This document shows positions 11,530-23,798 of a stretch of 64,000 nt of DNA, piece by piece; the first letter of the stretch is position 1; each line of letters begins with the position of its first letter. The translations under genes and the position numbers were made by a program. The notes beneath the pieces are model-generated. The model searched no databases and was not told the DNA's origin. It saw only the letters and a program-made list of their open reading frames with translations. The stretch covers positions 225,308 to 289,307 of the forward strand of contig BCIH01000005.1 of NCBI GenBank assembly GCA_002897115.2. The letters are read 5' to 3'. Source of the stretch: Prototheca cutis. Its lineage: Eukaryota; Chlorophyta; Trebouxiophyceae; Chlorellales; Chlorellaceae.

Positions 11530-12121
11530 GGGCATTGACCAAGAACTGATTGCGGACCTATGCTGAAGGGGGTGGACCCACCCGCCCTCAAAAGGGGCCC
11601 CCTCCCTCCCGTGACCGTGAGCACCTGTGAATGCATGTGATCGGCCTGCAAGCCGGCCCAGCAAAACGTGGCCCCTGGTGGCTGCGACCAAATTCATGAG
11701 CCTGTGGTGCCACCACCATGACCCTTTGCATATAAACCTTGCTGACAGCACCAATTCCCTGTGCTGCTGCCACTCTCTGGACCTGCTCCGTATTTTTGCC
11801 ATGTTACCCCCATTTGGGCTCTTCCTACTCCAGTACAGGGGGCCCCCTTTCGCTGCACCATAGATCCGTTCTCTCATACGCCATTCACTGTTGTGGTTCC
11901 CACCATTGTAATTGGCTGTCACGGATTGCAATTGGTCACGAGATATACATAGGGACTAAAAAGACATGATGACGGGTATCGATCTCGAGAGAAGGACATT
12001 GCCAACCCTGACGCCGTGCAGCACCCAGCAAGGATCACTTTTGCGAGGGGCACGCCCAGAGATGCCCTAGCCGTCCCTTCAGTGCCGAGACTCCCAGTGT
12101 TTCAACCATTTTACATTCCGG
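11530..12121. other. intergenic between tandem genes
   Basis: No coding region is supported. A TATA-like ATATAAAC occurs at about 11729, but it lies almost 400 bases before the UBA3 start codon, so its role is uncertain. The right part should contain the UBA3 promoter and leader. Confidence 0.35.
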
Positions 12122-14765
12122 ATGGATAGCCCTGAGGGTCGATGGGCAAGCGTCGACTACCTGCTCGAGCGCCCTGGCAAGTTTGTGGGCCCCGGGTTTG
12201 AGCCCGGCCCCGAGCTCCGCCAGTTCCTCCATGACGACTGCCGGTGTGTGGGCTGCCCTGGGAGTGTATCCTATGCCTGATGCTACTCCACATGCCGCGG
12301 ATGTGCCCTGGACAATGGGCCATGACTGGGGACAAGAGGACGATGTGCTGTGGATGGCATTGCTCATGCAGGGAGGTTCCCTGCCTTTCCCAGGGCACTG
12401 GCCGTCATGAGACACCTGGCTCCAGACCCAGAAACCCAGTGCCAGCCCCACTCTCGTGCCACCACCACTCTCGTGCCACCACCACGCAGGGTGCTGGTCG
12501 TCGGGGCGGGTGGCCTGGGGTGCGAGCTGCTCAAGGACTTGGCGCTGTCGGGATTTGGCAGACTCGATGTCATCGACATGGACACCATCGATGTCACCAA
12601 CCTCAACCGCCAGTTCCTCTTCCGTGCGGCCGACGTGGGCAAGAGCAAAGCACGCACCGCCGCCGCGGCGGTGATGCGCCGCATCCCTGGCGTCACCGTC
12701 ACACCGCACCACGCCATGATCCAGGCAGGTTATGGGTCTTTCTTCTTTTCTGTCTTCAGGTTGGGTGGTGAGGGTGGAGAGGCCAGGGGGTGTGGTGGGG
12801 GAGCTTTGTCCCGACCAGCAGACCACCTCGACCCCCCATGCAATGCAGGACATGAGCCTGGAGTTTTATTCGCAGTTCCATGTCATCGTGCTGGGCCTGG
12901 ACTCCCTGGAGGCAAGACGATACATGAACACGGTGGCCTGCAGCTTCCTAGGTGCGCCGGCATTGGGCGGTCGGTTGGCCAGAGAGGAAAGTGCGGCAAA
13001 GCAGGGTTGTGGCTTGGTGGCAGTGGAGATGGTCTGGCATGACAACTGCGCCGCCAGTCGCCGGGCAGGCTGAGGGGGGAAGCGACATGGAAAGTGCACC
13101 TTGTTCACGAGTACGTTGCCGGCTGTCAGCTTCCCAGCGTCACTTTCAAGCAACAGAGCATGCTATGCCAACCTGCCCTCTGCCACAGCGTACAAGGTAG
13201 ACGGTTCGCCGGATCTGTCCACCGTGAAGCCCCTGATTGATGGAGGCACGGAGGGCCTGAAAGGGCATGCACGTGTGCTCATCCCGGGAGTCACGCCCTG
13301 CTTTGAGTGCACGCTGTGGCTGTTCCCGCCCCAGACCAAGTTTCCCCTCTGCACACTGGCTGAAACACCACGGTAGGCGGGGGAGGTAGTTGATGACACA
13401 GGGAGCTGGAACGCGAAATCACATTCCTACTGCCACATTGAGCCCATTGAGGACATCCAGAGAGCAAGCTTCTTCCCATTCCACACACGCCATCAACATG
13501 TAGGTCCCCCGCACACTGCATAGAGTATGCCAAGCTGATCATGTGGCCGCGGGAACACCCCAACACGCCCTTTGACCCCGACGTCGAAGCCCACATGCAA
13601 TGGGTGTTCAACAAGGCCTCGGAGCGAGCAGCCGAGTTTGGAATCCAGGCAAGGCTGAACAGGAGTTGTGTTATTGCGATGGAGCTGCTTGGAGCTGTGT
13701 GCTGGCGGGTTTGTCTGACGCTTGTTGTAGGAAACGTGCTTCCACCAGCCACCCCACCATTCCCTTGATGCAAACTCCCCCTTCTCAAGCATCACACGAT
13801 GGCGGCCCACCCTTAACCTCACCCAACCACTCCTAACAACAACAGGGTGTGACGCTGCAGCTTACCCAGGGCGTGGTGAAGAACATTATCCCGGCCATTG
13901 CCTCCACAAATGCGATTGTGGCCGCGACCTGCGCTTTGGAGACACTCAAGCTCGTTACGCTCTGCTCCACGGGACTGGACAACTACCTCATGTGTGTGCG
14001 GTGGTGGTGGTGGGGAAAATGGGATCCTGTGCTGTGAGCCACTCACACGCCTTCCCTCTCTTGGAAAGCAGCCCTGCTTGCTCCAAAACCTGCATTTACC
14101 CCTCCCCTCCTCTGACGCTACAATTTCCTCACCAAAACAGGTATTCTGGGGTGGAGGGTGTGTACATGCTGCACACCAAATATGAGCGTGACGAGGGTTG
14201 CCCCGTGTGTGGACCGGGGGCCAAGGTGAGCCTGCCCCCGGCTGCCACGCTGGATGCACTCCTTGCCGAGTTGAGGGGTCACGCATGCTTGGGAGGCAAC
14301 GACCTCACGGCCCCCTCGCTTAGTCATGGGACCACCGTCCTGTTTGCTGCTGGCGGCATCTGGAAAGCACAGACAGAGGGCAACCTTACCAAGGCGCGCT
14401 GCACGAGGCCGGGGAAGTCTGCGGTTGACTGCTGCGGAGTCAGTCGTGTGGAGAACTCTAGTGATGGCAGTGGTGTGCTCATAGCCCGCTCCCTCCCTCT
14501 CCAAGGGCAGTTCGCACCCCTACCCACCCATGCATTGCAGACGCTGGGCGAGCTGTTGGGAGGGTCTGGAGCTGACCTGGTGCTCAATGACAAGTCCCTC
14601 GAAGCGCCAGTCAAGGTTTGTTTATTGGACGGGGTGCATGGCAGAAGAGGAGTATGCCCTCTCTAGTGCTCCGTGGTCCGCAGACAAAGCTCATCATGTC
14701 TTTTTTGGGGGGGGATGGGGGTGTTGGGTGTGTGTGTGGGGGGGGGTGTGTGTGGGTGTGTGTGT

Positions 14766-14803
<38 letters not shown>

Positions 14804-14945
14804 TGGTGTCGCCAAGCAGTGCTGCCAGTGGGTTGGGCATGAAAAGGGAAGCAAGGAGGAACAATGGGCACCCCCATGCACAACAAGTCACAAGTCCAGT
14901 ACAATTTCCTCTCTGTAGATTCGGGTATCCTTGGACCAGGACTGA
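12122..14945 (+). CDS. UBA3: UBA3, NEDD8-activating enzyme E1 catalytic subunit
   Basis: UBA3 pairs with APPBP1/AXR1 to adenylate NEDD8/RUB and pass it to UBC12. Exon 1 (12122-12243) gives [22 protein letters not shown]. Exon 2 (12490-12724) has the nucleotide-binding [18 protein letters not shown] and NLNRQFLFR. Exon 3 from 12849 gives [21 protein letters not shown] later exon has [16 protein letters not shown], the zinc pair TPCFEC and the catalytic-cysteine segment [11 protein letters not shown]. Exon 13504-13648 has [11 protein letters not shown]. Exon 13846 on has [23 protein letters not shown], then the second zinc pair CPVC. The ubiquitin-fold domain is split over small exons ending LEAPVK and IRVSLDQD. 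Three introns (12725-12848, 13649-13845, 14394-14540) have GC donors. It converges on the anthranilate synthase gene. Confidence 0.95.
14700..14802. repeat. GT-rich and poly-G tract in the last UBA3 intron
   Basis: Interrupted GT repeats and G blocks end in a long uninterrupted G run (about 14767-14802). It lies within the intron between the LEAPVK and IRVSLDQD exons and is G-rich on the sense strand. The true length is probably uncertain because of homopolymer sequencing error. Confidence 0.9.
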
Positions 14946-15138
14946 GATTGGTGTATTATGTCGGACCAGTTTCGTCCCCGGAGCAGATATTGAACTGTGA
15001 CGACTCGGGTCTGGCTGGCTGGCCCTTGGGTGTGAATTGACATGGGCAAGTTCCTCAGCAAATATTAAAGGGGAGCACAAAGTTGTAAGAACAAACTTGT
15101 CAAATGCTCCGGGGCCGGGAATCTTGTCATCAGCGGAC

Positions 15139-16475
15139 TCAACTCGCAACGGCCGGCAACGAATCGACAAAGTTCCGGACGATAGTCCGGCCGTTGTCTG
15201 TGATGACGCTCTCCGGATGGAATTGGACGCCCTGGATGTGCGGGTAGTGCCGGTGGCGCAGTCCCATGACCGTGCCGTCCTCGCACCAGGCTGTGACCTC
15301 CAGCTCCTCCGGAAAGGTGTCCTTGTCCACCACCAGGCTGTGGTACCGCGCCGCACGGAAGGGGCTGGGCAGGCCTGCAAATAGGCCGTCGCCGTTGTGC
15401 CAGACAAGGGAGGTCTTGCCGTGCATGACCCCCGTCGGGGCCCGAACCACGCGGCCTCCAAACACCTGGCCCATGCACTGAAGACCCATGCACACGCCAA
15501 ACAGCGGCACGCCCGCGGGGCCAAGCTCCCGAGCCACTGCCAGACTGATCCCACTGTCCTCGGGACGACCTGCATTGTTTGGTTGCTTGGAACACTGAAT
15601 AACGTCGCGTCCATACCTTTGTCTGTTCAACTTGCGTTGGAGCAAGTTGGCTGGAGAGATCGGTGCCGAAGCATGGCCACCACGGGAGAAAAGCAAGTGC
15701 CTCGCCCTGCCCAGCAGCAACATGGTCTTCAACCCTGCCAACATGCCCAGGACATACCAGGCCCGGGGGAGATGAGTACGCCTCGCGGCTGAAGTGCCGC
15801 CAGCTCCTCCACGGTCAGCGCGTCGTTGGGCAGTACAACGTACTTGCAGCCAAGGTCGCCAAGGTACTGCACATTGTGTGTTGGGGGCCGGGGGGGCTTG
15901 GATGCTGTGGTCCATGTGTCATCCCGGGCTGCCTGCATCAGGTGCAGACCGCCTGCCGGGCGGGCCGTCGAGTCACCGCAGTTGATGCCAACCATGCACA
16001 ACTACAGTTCATCGCAATAAAAACATGCAAGCGCAACACTCTCATATACCTGACACAGGTTGTAGGTGAAAGAGTCGTAGTTGTCGACCACCACAACCGT
16101 GTCATTTGCGCTGCCAGGGGCCAGGGAGATGCCGCTGGTGGAGGGGACCTCCGTTTCCAGGGAGGCGGTCTGGACCCTAAGGCAGCGCGGCTGCCGAGCA
16201 CGGGGGCGGCGCTCACTCGCAAAGCCTGTGGCCGGTGAGGGGGACACGGCAGCCAGTCTCGACCCCAGTGCGCTGCACCCACGTGGTCGACCGGCCCTGG
16301 GGGCCATGCATGCAATGGCCGGGGCTCCTTCCCAAACAACCGTACCGTGTTGCGTCACGCTGGCGCTCCTGCATGCCGCAAGGGACCTCTGTCCGTGAAT
16401 CCCGCCGTGGACGACTGGCTGGAGGGTCCGCGTCGCGGACGAAGGCCGCAATGATGTGAAATATGCCACAGCCAT
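15139..16475 (-). CDS. ASB: anthranilate synthase beta subunit (glutamine amidotransferase), plastid-targeted
   Basis: This subunit releases ammonia from glutamine for anthranilate synthesis, the first committed step of tryptophan synthesis, in the plastid of algae and plants. The first exon encodes an Arg/Ser/Ala-rich leader and then VVVVDNYDSFTYNLCQ. The second has YLGDLGCKYVVLPND and the oxyanion segment LISPGPG. The last has SGISLAVARELG, the nucleophile elbow GVCMGLQCMG (catalytic Cys), MHGKTS and the GVQFHPES segment with the catalytic His and Glu. Junctions are normal GT-AG. I place the start at the ATG at 16475. An alternative Met at about 16308 would also leave a transit-like peptide. 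The sequence fits plant-type TrpG/ASB rather than a fused PabA-PabB. Stops of this gene and UBA3 are about 194 bases apart. Confidence 0.92.
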
Positions 16476-18590
16476 AGCACCGCTCGTCAAATGGTATGCA
16501 ATGAATAAGATTGTATGTTTCACAGGGAGTACGACGTTCAGTCCGATACGATATCGTCCTGGGCCTATTGTCTGGATGCCCCATGGATCACGCTACAATC
16601 GGCCCATTCCTGGAGGGGCCCCCTGGCCCAATCGTCCGTCACCCCCTGTAAAATGCAAAACTACCCCCCCTCCCTTCTCCCCCCACCCCCACCCCAAAAA
16701 ACCTAAAATAGGGCTGTAACAGAGTAGCAAAGTGATGAGGAGCGGACCACGCTTCACAGGATAGGCACCGCACTGCATGTTGCAACGCAGTATCAAGGTT
16801 GGAACTGCCAGCTCCTGGCGTCTCTTACCTAAGGAACCAGGATGCAATAAATCATATAGACACCATTTGAAAGCTGGCAAGCTTTTGGCTCGATGCCACA
16901 ACAAGTGCAAGGCCCATCGATTGGAAGGGCGATGGTGCCCGACCTGGGGCATGGCAGGAGTGGCATGGTAGGGTCAAGCAGCAGGACAAACAATGATTTC
17001 CATTGATCCATCATCCAGGCAGTACTCTGGGCAATGTGGTGGAAAGCCCAAAGCATTGAAAAAGCGGCCTGTGGGCGGCAGACTCGAGCAAAGTGGGGGG
17101 ACAACAGCAGTGGGTGGGGGTGGTCGCGGTGAACGAGGTGCTGGTCGTTGCAGTGCTTTCACCAGCTCCACCACACAATGATTGGACAGCAATGTTATAT
17201 GTCGAACTCTGCAGCATTGTGGGATGATGAATAGCAGTCTGCCAGGCAGGGATATTCACTGAGCCGCAAGTCCATTGTGAGTGTGCAGGAGAGCACGGTC
17301 AGTCAAAACCAGAACCAAGGACAGCCCCTGAACAAAAGACTCACCACATGGGACTTGGCCACGTTTACACCGCTACTCACTGAGGCTGTGCGTGCCAGTC
17401 CATGGTTGGCGTATGCATAAACCGCCATGTTGGTCTGGAGTGTGCCAGCTGGCGTAGTCGCCATGGTCGACAGCGTGCTGCTGACTTCACCAGGTGTTCC
17501 GTACCTCTCCAATGCCTGTGCAACGTCATCATGCAGAGAGCTCGAATGCTGTCAGTCTCGCCATGGCATTGGGATTTTCGGGTATCATGACCCCAGGCGC
17601 AGCTTGCCCTGACCGAGTGCAGCAGCGACAGTTTCAGCGGGGGTTGTGGCGGTCAACCCGCCGCCGCTCGACCTAGAGGCCACTCCAGTCGAGTTTGCAA
17701 AAGCTGCGGCCTCTGTAGACTGTGCCCCTGTGCTGGAACCAGCTCGTGCAGTTGCGGAGGTGGGCCCCAGCCCAACGATGCCCGCAACAGCAGCGCTCAT
17801 CTGAGTCCCTGCTTCACGGAAAGAGGGTGCCAGTGAATGAACGTGTCTCTGGACTGATTCACACCAACATTAACACAAAGTAGTAAATGGTCATCTGCCT
17901 GCCCGGCGGCACCGTGCGTGCAGCGCAAACGAAGCACCCCCAGCCACCCTGTCGGCCACCCTATCGGCCAGTCCACCCTGTGCAGGCGGCCGAAACCGCT
18001 CCCGACACAGTATGCGGGGCTTGGCCAGCGAAGGTTACCTCCATCCGCCTCCTACATGATGAGATTTATGAATAGACTGAGCCTCATGCGAGTGGTCAAG
18101 CGTTTATTTATAGACTCACGTCAAGACAAGTCGCTAGTCTCACGAGTCTCCAGCAAGGACTTGGCGTTGGGCGATGGGACTCAACGACAGACAGGACGAT
18201 CCCGCCGGTAAACACCAGGCACCCTTGAAAAGAAACCTCTGATATTCATCGAACATCATTACGAGCCTGAGAATATCTCGGGCGAGTCCACCAGACAGAA
18301 CGGCCAGGAAAATAGGACTACTCGTCAAAGAGCGCATCGTGCGGCGGCCGACACGCATGAACCGGGCAGTGATGTTAGGATCGATGTCTTCGTTGCCAGG
18401 CGATCGCAGCACTCTGCCCAAATACCACTAGCGCAGTCGCACAATCCACGTGCGAGCCGCTTGTCATGATATCTGAAAGAAGGTTTTTAGCAGGATCAGC
18501 ACCATACACTGTTTTCGGGTCGAAGGGCTGCGGTTCGGGGCCCCGTGCCTGGATGTCATCCCTTTCTATCGAGAGGTTTGGACAGGTTTC
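16476..18590. other. long stretch without a well supported gene
   Basis: On the minus strand, 17800-17590 and about 17512-17345 are open and read as Ala/Ser/Thr-rich segments (for example EVSSTLSTMATTPAGTLQTNMAVYAYANHG). They could be exons of a low-complexity protein. I cannot join them in frame with confidence or find a homologous motif. The rest shows no coding signal, no RNA gene and no repeat that I can recognise. Confidence 0.3.
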
Positions 18591-18971
18591 ATGGCTGTCA
18601 TGAGTTCCAAGTCGCTAGAAGTACATTATAATGAGATTCAAACCTTGAGATGTCTGCGATCTGGCACGACCGTGACCTTGCGCACATTCCGGGACATCCC
18701 AAGCAACCTCACGTCATCGATAACCTTTAACACAAATGGCATGCCAGTAATTCACATTTGCACCAGGTACTGGAAGAGTGACTGTGGCGGTCCCAAGTCG
18801 ATGCATGAAGAGTCGTACTATCTTGAAGATGAGCATGGAATTTGCGCCACGCCCCTGTGGGACGACGCTGCCTGCGGCATGTCGATTCCTTGTCAACACG
18901 CTGGCGGCTCGGGACGGTCGATTGCCGTCGAGATGATTCCCCCAGCGGGCAGGCGAATCTCAGAATCGTAG
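18591..18971 (+). CDS. hypothetical single-exon protein, 126 residues
   Basis: An uninterrupted frame runs from an ATG at 18591 to TAG at 18969-18971. The product starts MAVMSSKSLEVHYNEIQTL and is rich in Cys, Ser and Thr, with no membrane segment or motif I recognise. Base composition is lower in GC than in flanking genes, and the frame has no introns, unlike its neighbours. It could be a small lineage-specific gene, a retained fragment or chance. Support is length and isolation only. Confidence 0.25.
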   Translation: MAVMSSKSLEVHYNEIQTLRCLRSGTTVTLRTFRDIPSNLTSSITFNTNGMPVIHICTRYWKSDCGGPKSMHEESYYLEDEHGICATPLWDDAACGMSIPCQHAGGSGRSIAVEMIPPAGRRISES

Positions 18972-19163
18972 GAGTTACTGGAATTTTCGTTTAAAAAATT
19001 AAAGATCAATGCCTCGCTGAATCTCCCGAATTTGCCCGCAGGGCTTGTTCGACCTCGGATGGCCTGGGGGTTCGTGATCGCGTTGACTGGACCGTGCCGT
19101 GCCGTGGCACACTCTTGTGTTTGATGGACATCCGGGAAAATTCAAAAATCTAGAGTAGGAATA

Positions 19164-22100
19164 ATGAACGATCCAATTACGATGGTCGGCAGCTCGGCGA
19201 GCCTCGACCCGCTGCTGAAACCGCAGCAGATTCTCCGGGAGCAGCTACAGACCAGGCTTCGGACGCTCGAGGACAGCCTCCGCCAGGCCCATGTTGCAGC
19301 AAAGGTTGGGAGTGCATGGGGGGGGAGGGGGGGAGGGGGTTCTGTCGTGGTATCTGGGTTCAGGGTGGGCTAGAGAGGTTGGCTCAGCTACCGCTGTTCA
19401 AACATGGTTCAAAGGAGGCAGCAACCGGGCCCCCATTCTGGACAACCTTCCATTCTCCAACCCATTCTGCTGCCAGGACGCCGCTCGGGAAAGGCAAGAC
19501 AGAGCAGTGGAGCTCTATGACTACCAAGCACGCTTGCAGAACTGCCAGAGCGTAGCAGCTGCCCAGGCCCAACAACTGCAGGACATGCAAGTAGAGCGCC
19601 GGACGGCGGAAGAAAGCGCAGTGGCCGCCGAGACCCGGCTGGAAGCTGCTAAACAAGCTGCGGACGAGGTGCAGCGCTGCATCCAGCAAGAAAGGGACGG
19701 CCTTTCCAAGCTCAGCGTGCAGCGGAGGGCGGCCACCGAGCAGTCCAGGAACGACAAGGCTGGCGCCTCGAGGCTGGCCGCCGCAGGCCGCCGAGCGGGG
19801 CTCGACGCACAGCGCGCGCGCCGTGCTACGCAGCAGCTGATTGTCGAGCAGGACGCGCTGCATCAACAGCTGGTGCTGCTCCAGGAGCAATGCAGCCTGC
19901 ATGACGCGGCAGTTCAGGCACAGCGTAGCATGCGGGAGGCCATGCGGGCACGCCAGGCCGACGCTGGGCTTCGCGCCGCCAGGGCCGGAGCAGACATTCG
20001 GCGCTTGCGTGGGGCCTGTGCCACAACCGCAGCGCTGGTTGGTGCGAGGGAGGAAGCCACGCGGAAGGTGGCAGCTGCCCTGGAGAACGTCCGAATGCAG
20101 CAGGCTGCGCAGGCCGCGGTGCTCCGGGGGCTTGAAACTCAAGCGGCGGCGCTCGAGAGGAGCCTCCACCCGGGCAGGCGCCGAATGGATGGTATGCACG
20201 CGACCTGCTGCCGACTCGAGGCAGCGACTGCGATGATGCTGGCCAGCATACGCGACAAGGAGCATGCCATTGTGACCACACGGTCACGCCTAAAAGAACT
20301 CAACGAACAGTGCGAGGACTTGGGTCAGCAAGTCCCCCAGACGGAGCAGGTCCAGGCGGCCGCGGTGCGGCGGCTCCAGGCTGCACGGCTGCAGGCCACT
20401 GCTGCAGCTCAGCTGCTGGAGGAAACTATGGCGCAAGGCACGGTGGAGCGCCGGGTCCTTCAGGTCGGATTTCTGGAGCTTGCGAAGGTCAAGGCTGAAA
20501 ATGACCGTGTCCGTGGAAGGGCCCAGCAGCTACAGGCCAGAGAACAGGAATGCATCGGGCGCATCGAAAAAAGCCAGCAGGTGATTCGTTTCGTGGGTGT
20601 GCTGGTGGGGGTTTCTGGTGTCCAGGGGATGGGTGGTGTAAGGGTTGACTTGACCGCCAGGGGTACCCCTTGTTGCCATGCCACGAGCTGCAATTTTCTG
20701 GAACGGCCGGAGTGAGGCTTCCAAACCAGGACCACTTCCGACGCATGCACCCACCAACCCGCCATCTTGCATGCAGAGCATGGAGGCACTGGAGGAAGAG
20801 CACCGCCTCCTGTCCCAGCAGCTTGCCGTCAAGGAAGTGCAAGCCAGGGAGCTGACAGAAGCCGCAAAGGTGTCCAGAACTGGCGAAGAACGTGCGCTGC
20901 AGTGCGTGCAGGGCCTGCAGCGTAAGATCCAAGTCGTCCGCCGACCGTTCATGGGAGCCGAATCGGCTGTCGCACTGAAGGTGCTCCTTGCAGAAATCCA
21001 GGAGGATGCGCATGCAGTGGAGCGCCAGGCAGAGCAGTCGAGAAAGGCCACACGGGATGTCCAGGTAGCGGGTTGGCGCCGTGTGCAAGCCCTGGCATAT
21101 GCCGTTTGAGAAGGTGCAGCACAGAAAAAAGTTCGTCGACTTCAATTCAACCCCCATTCTCCCACATGGTTCGTAGTCACGGTGGCTGAAGCAGCAGGGC
21201 AGGCTGGATGCCATCGCCTTTCAGCGCCGGCACCTGGCGGGCAAGACCAGGGCCGTGGGTGCCAGATGTGCCCGGCTGGAGCGACAGCTCCGAGAGACAA
21301 GGGCGGGTGTGCGCGCAGCGGCTGCGGCGCTCGAGCGAGCCTATGCCGAGCACGGCCTGAAAGGAACAGCGCTGGCAGCGCTGCGGCTTAGACTGGCAGA
21401 AACAAGTCGACAAGAATGGACGTGGCGGTTCCAGCTGCAGCAGTCGGTGCATGGTCTGGAGACCCAGAAAGCTGTTGCCCAACGAGCACTGATTACGACA
21501 AAAAATCGACGCGCTGCCGCGGAGCGTGCCTGCGAGGAAGCTGCCCAGCGCCTGGCCGCCTGCGCTGAGGACTGGGTGGGGCTGCGGCGCGGCGCTCGTG
21601 CCCTCGCCCACGACGGCGACCGCAAGGCACTGCACGAGAAAGAGTCCACCCTACGTGCCGAGCTGTCGGCCGAGAAGGCAGCATGCCTGCGGGCAGCCAA
21701 GGCGCTGGAAGGACACCTGCGCCGCCGTGCCGTCGTTTCTACCAAGGTCGATCTTGGTGGCGGTGTTGTCGAGGCCCTCTTTGTTCTGTTCTCCCAACAG
21801 AATGGTAAATGGGTGGGTGGATTTTCACAAAGGCATGCCCGAGGACCTGCACAGTCAGCCTTTTCAATCCCCCCCCCCCTCCAAACCCCTGCAGGTGGAG
21901 GCCAGCCGCCTGCAGCGTGTGCAGAGCCAGACTGCCGACGGTCTAGTACGCAGCTTGGCTGAGCTGGAAAGAGCGGCCAAACGCGCGGCATGCGAGTTGG
22001 CAGAGCTGGAGCGTGGTGCCGGGGACCGGGCAGCGGACCGTGGCGCCAAGCTTGCCCGTCTGGAGATTGTCCGTGCAGCACGGGGGCCTTGCGCTGCCGA

Positions 22101-22704
22101 GCTCGCTCAGAGTCAGGCTGCATGCTCAGACCTCGCCATCCGATTCCGCGTGGTGCGCTCGAGTGTCATGGGGGAATTTTTTGTGTTTTGGGGGGGAGGG
22201 GATTTCCACAGGGCATGCATTTCAGCCCCTTTATCTTGAATGGTGTGCTGCTGCGGAGAAACGATACCTGTGACATGTCGGAACAGTGCTGGTCTGTGCG
22301 TTACATGGAGCGGCTCTTGTCGTTGGGTTCCGTCAAAGTTGGCTGCATTTGGAGAGTGAATGCATGCACCCACACATACAATGGTCGCGACACTCCAGTG
22401 CCGACAGCAAACAGCCAACCATCACGTCCATCGCCCACCCTATCCACAGGCCATGCTGTGGACATCGGCGGCTCAAAAGGCGGCGGTCGGGGTGGCCCGG
22501 ACGCCGCGCACGACCTCCGAGGAGGAAAGCGCCGCATCATTGCTCAAGGTCCAGAGCTCCATGCAGGAGTTGCTTGCAGCGCTGGATGCCGTTTTGGGCT
22601 CGGACAGCTCCCGGGTAATTTCCACTGAGACGGGGGCACAGGGACCCACGGCAAATCTCCAGGCGGCCCGCAGCCTGGTGTGCATTGCCCTCAGTGCCCT
22701 TTGA
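19164..22704 (+). CDS. CCDC40: CCDC40/FAP172-like axonemal coiled-coil protein
   Basis: CCDC40 with CCDC39 forms the 96-nm molecular ruler of motile cilia. Exon 1 (19164 to about 19302) encodes DPLLKPQQILREQLQTRLRTLEDSL. It joins to AARERQDRAVELYDYQARLQNCQ, which matches the CCDC40 N-terminal pattern of a DPLL..RLQ start followed by an ER.ELGVELY..Q..L segment. The rest is almost continuous heptad-repeat helix rich in Ala, Arg, Glu and Gln, across six or so exons. It ends with SMQELLAALDAVLG and a stop at 22704. Size (about 900 residues) is in the range of the family. Identification rests on the N-terminal pattern and overall architecture, so another long axonemal coiled-coil protein is possible. 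Some internal junctions (about 21064-21212 and 22155-22450) are inferred. Confidence 0.68.
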
Positions 22705-22875
22705 GTGAGGCAGACTTCCTCTGAGACTTCAGGGAAGCTGCTGTCACATATGAAATGTACGCCCGTCAGCCCTGGCCTGTCGCCGCGCACGTGGGAGACG
22801 GCGCGTTCTCCTGGTGCATCACGGCGGCTCCTCTGGCGCCCTCAGTTCTTCGAAAAGGTCAGCGCAGTCTGGCAA

Positions 22876-23348
22876 TCACTCCGCGTTGACCCTCTCGCAC
22901 TCGTCAATCCATTCACTGCAATAGTATGGAGAGTTTGGAACTTGAGCGTTCCATTCTTCTCAGCTCATGGCATTTGGGCGACGGCCATCCCGCTCCTCCC
23001 AACCCCTACAAACTATTCCCCACCTGTAAACATCGATGGGCTCTGACAGGGAGTGAATCTTCACTGCAAAGTTCGCGGAACACTGTGTGCATCTCACGGA
23101 GCCAACGTTGGCCTCCCGATCCATCTCGCATATCACGCTCTTGTCTGCGGAACGGTCACAGGCAGGAGGGGATGGCAAGGCCCAGGGTGGCCAGTCTGCA
23201 CACAGGGGATGCGGCATTTCTTCCATGCACAAACAATTAAACTTTCCAAACGCATACCTGCGTTGCAAAATGGGCAGGCAAAGGTGACCTCGAGCTTTGC
23301 GCGAGCCTTCTTTGGCGCTGGCTTCTTGGAGGACTTTCGCTTGCCCAT
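22876..23348 (-). CDS. ELOF1: ELOF1/Elf1 transcription elongation factor
   Basis: Elf1 is a small zinc-ribbon protein that travels with RNA polymerase II and helps passage through nucleosomes and transcription-coupled repair. Exon 1 starts at the ATG at 23348 with the basic tail MGKRKSSKKPAPKKARAKLE, then FACPFCNA containing the first CxxC. Exon 2 (about 23155-23030) gives VICEMDREANVGSVRCTQC with the second CxxC and LSEPIDVY. The last exon gives EWIDECERVNAE, stopping at 22876. Length is about 85 residues, normal for the family, and all four zinc ligands are present. Both introns are GT-AG. It converges on the CCDC40-like gene (about 170 bases) and diverges from AFG1 with about 450 bases between starts. 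Confidence 0.95.
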
Positions 23349-23798
23349 TCCCTTGAGCTACAGCGCCAGAGGCGCAGGGTCACTGGCGGAACAGACACTC
23401 CTTGTCACGATGCGAGGGAAAATGATTGATCCAATGAAAGAATTGGGAGCCAGGAATAGGCTGGCATTCGTCTGTCGTTGCACAGCAAAATAATCGTGGG
23501 CCGCCCAGTCGCGCGAGATCGCCTGGCACACCTCAGAACATGCCTGCTTACTAAATGTTCCCGAGCTCCATTCTGGCCGCACCCAACCCAGTCCCCCCAA
23601 TACTTTGGTTTATTGCTTTGCTGTTACTGCTCGGGCACCTGTTGAGGTGATCCAGCAGGTGTCGCTGATTTTTGGCTGACTCGTTTCCGGGGCAGAGTCG
23701 GCACCGTTTATCCTCACGTTATCTGAAGGTCCTGCAATTATCTTGCAGCCTTGCCCCCGCATTGGATTTTCGTTCCCTGCTGCACTTCTGAGAAACAC
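23349..23798. promoter_or_regulatory. divergent intergenic region, ELOF1 / AFG1
   Basis: About 450 bases separate the two start codons, so the stretch must hold both 5' leaders and promoters. No TATA box or other motif stands out, and no open frame is convincing. Confidence 0.35.

Noticed and set aside
14700..14810. Proline- and histidine-rich open frames across C/G and CA/GT tracts
   Set aside because: They are translations of simple repeats inside introns.
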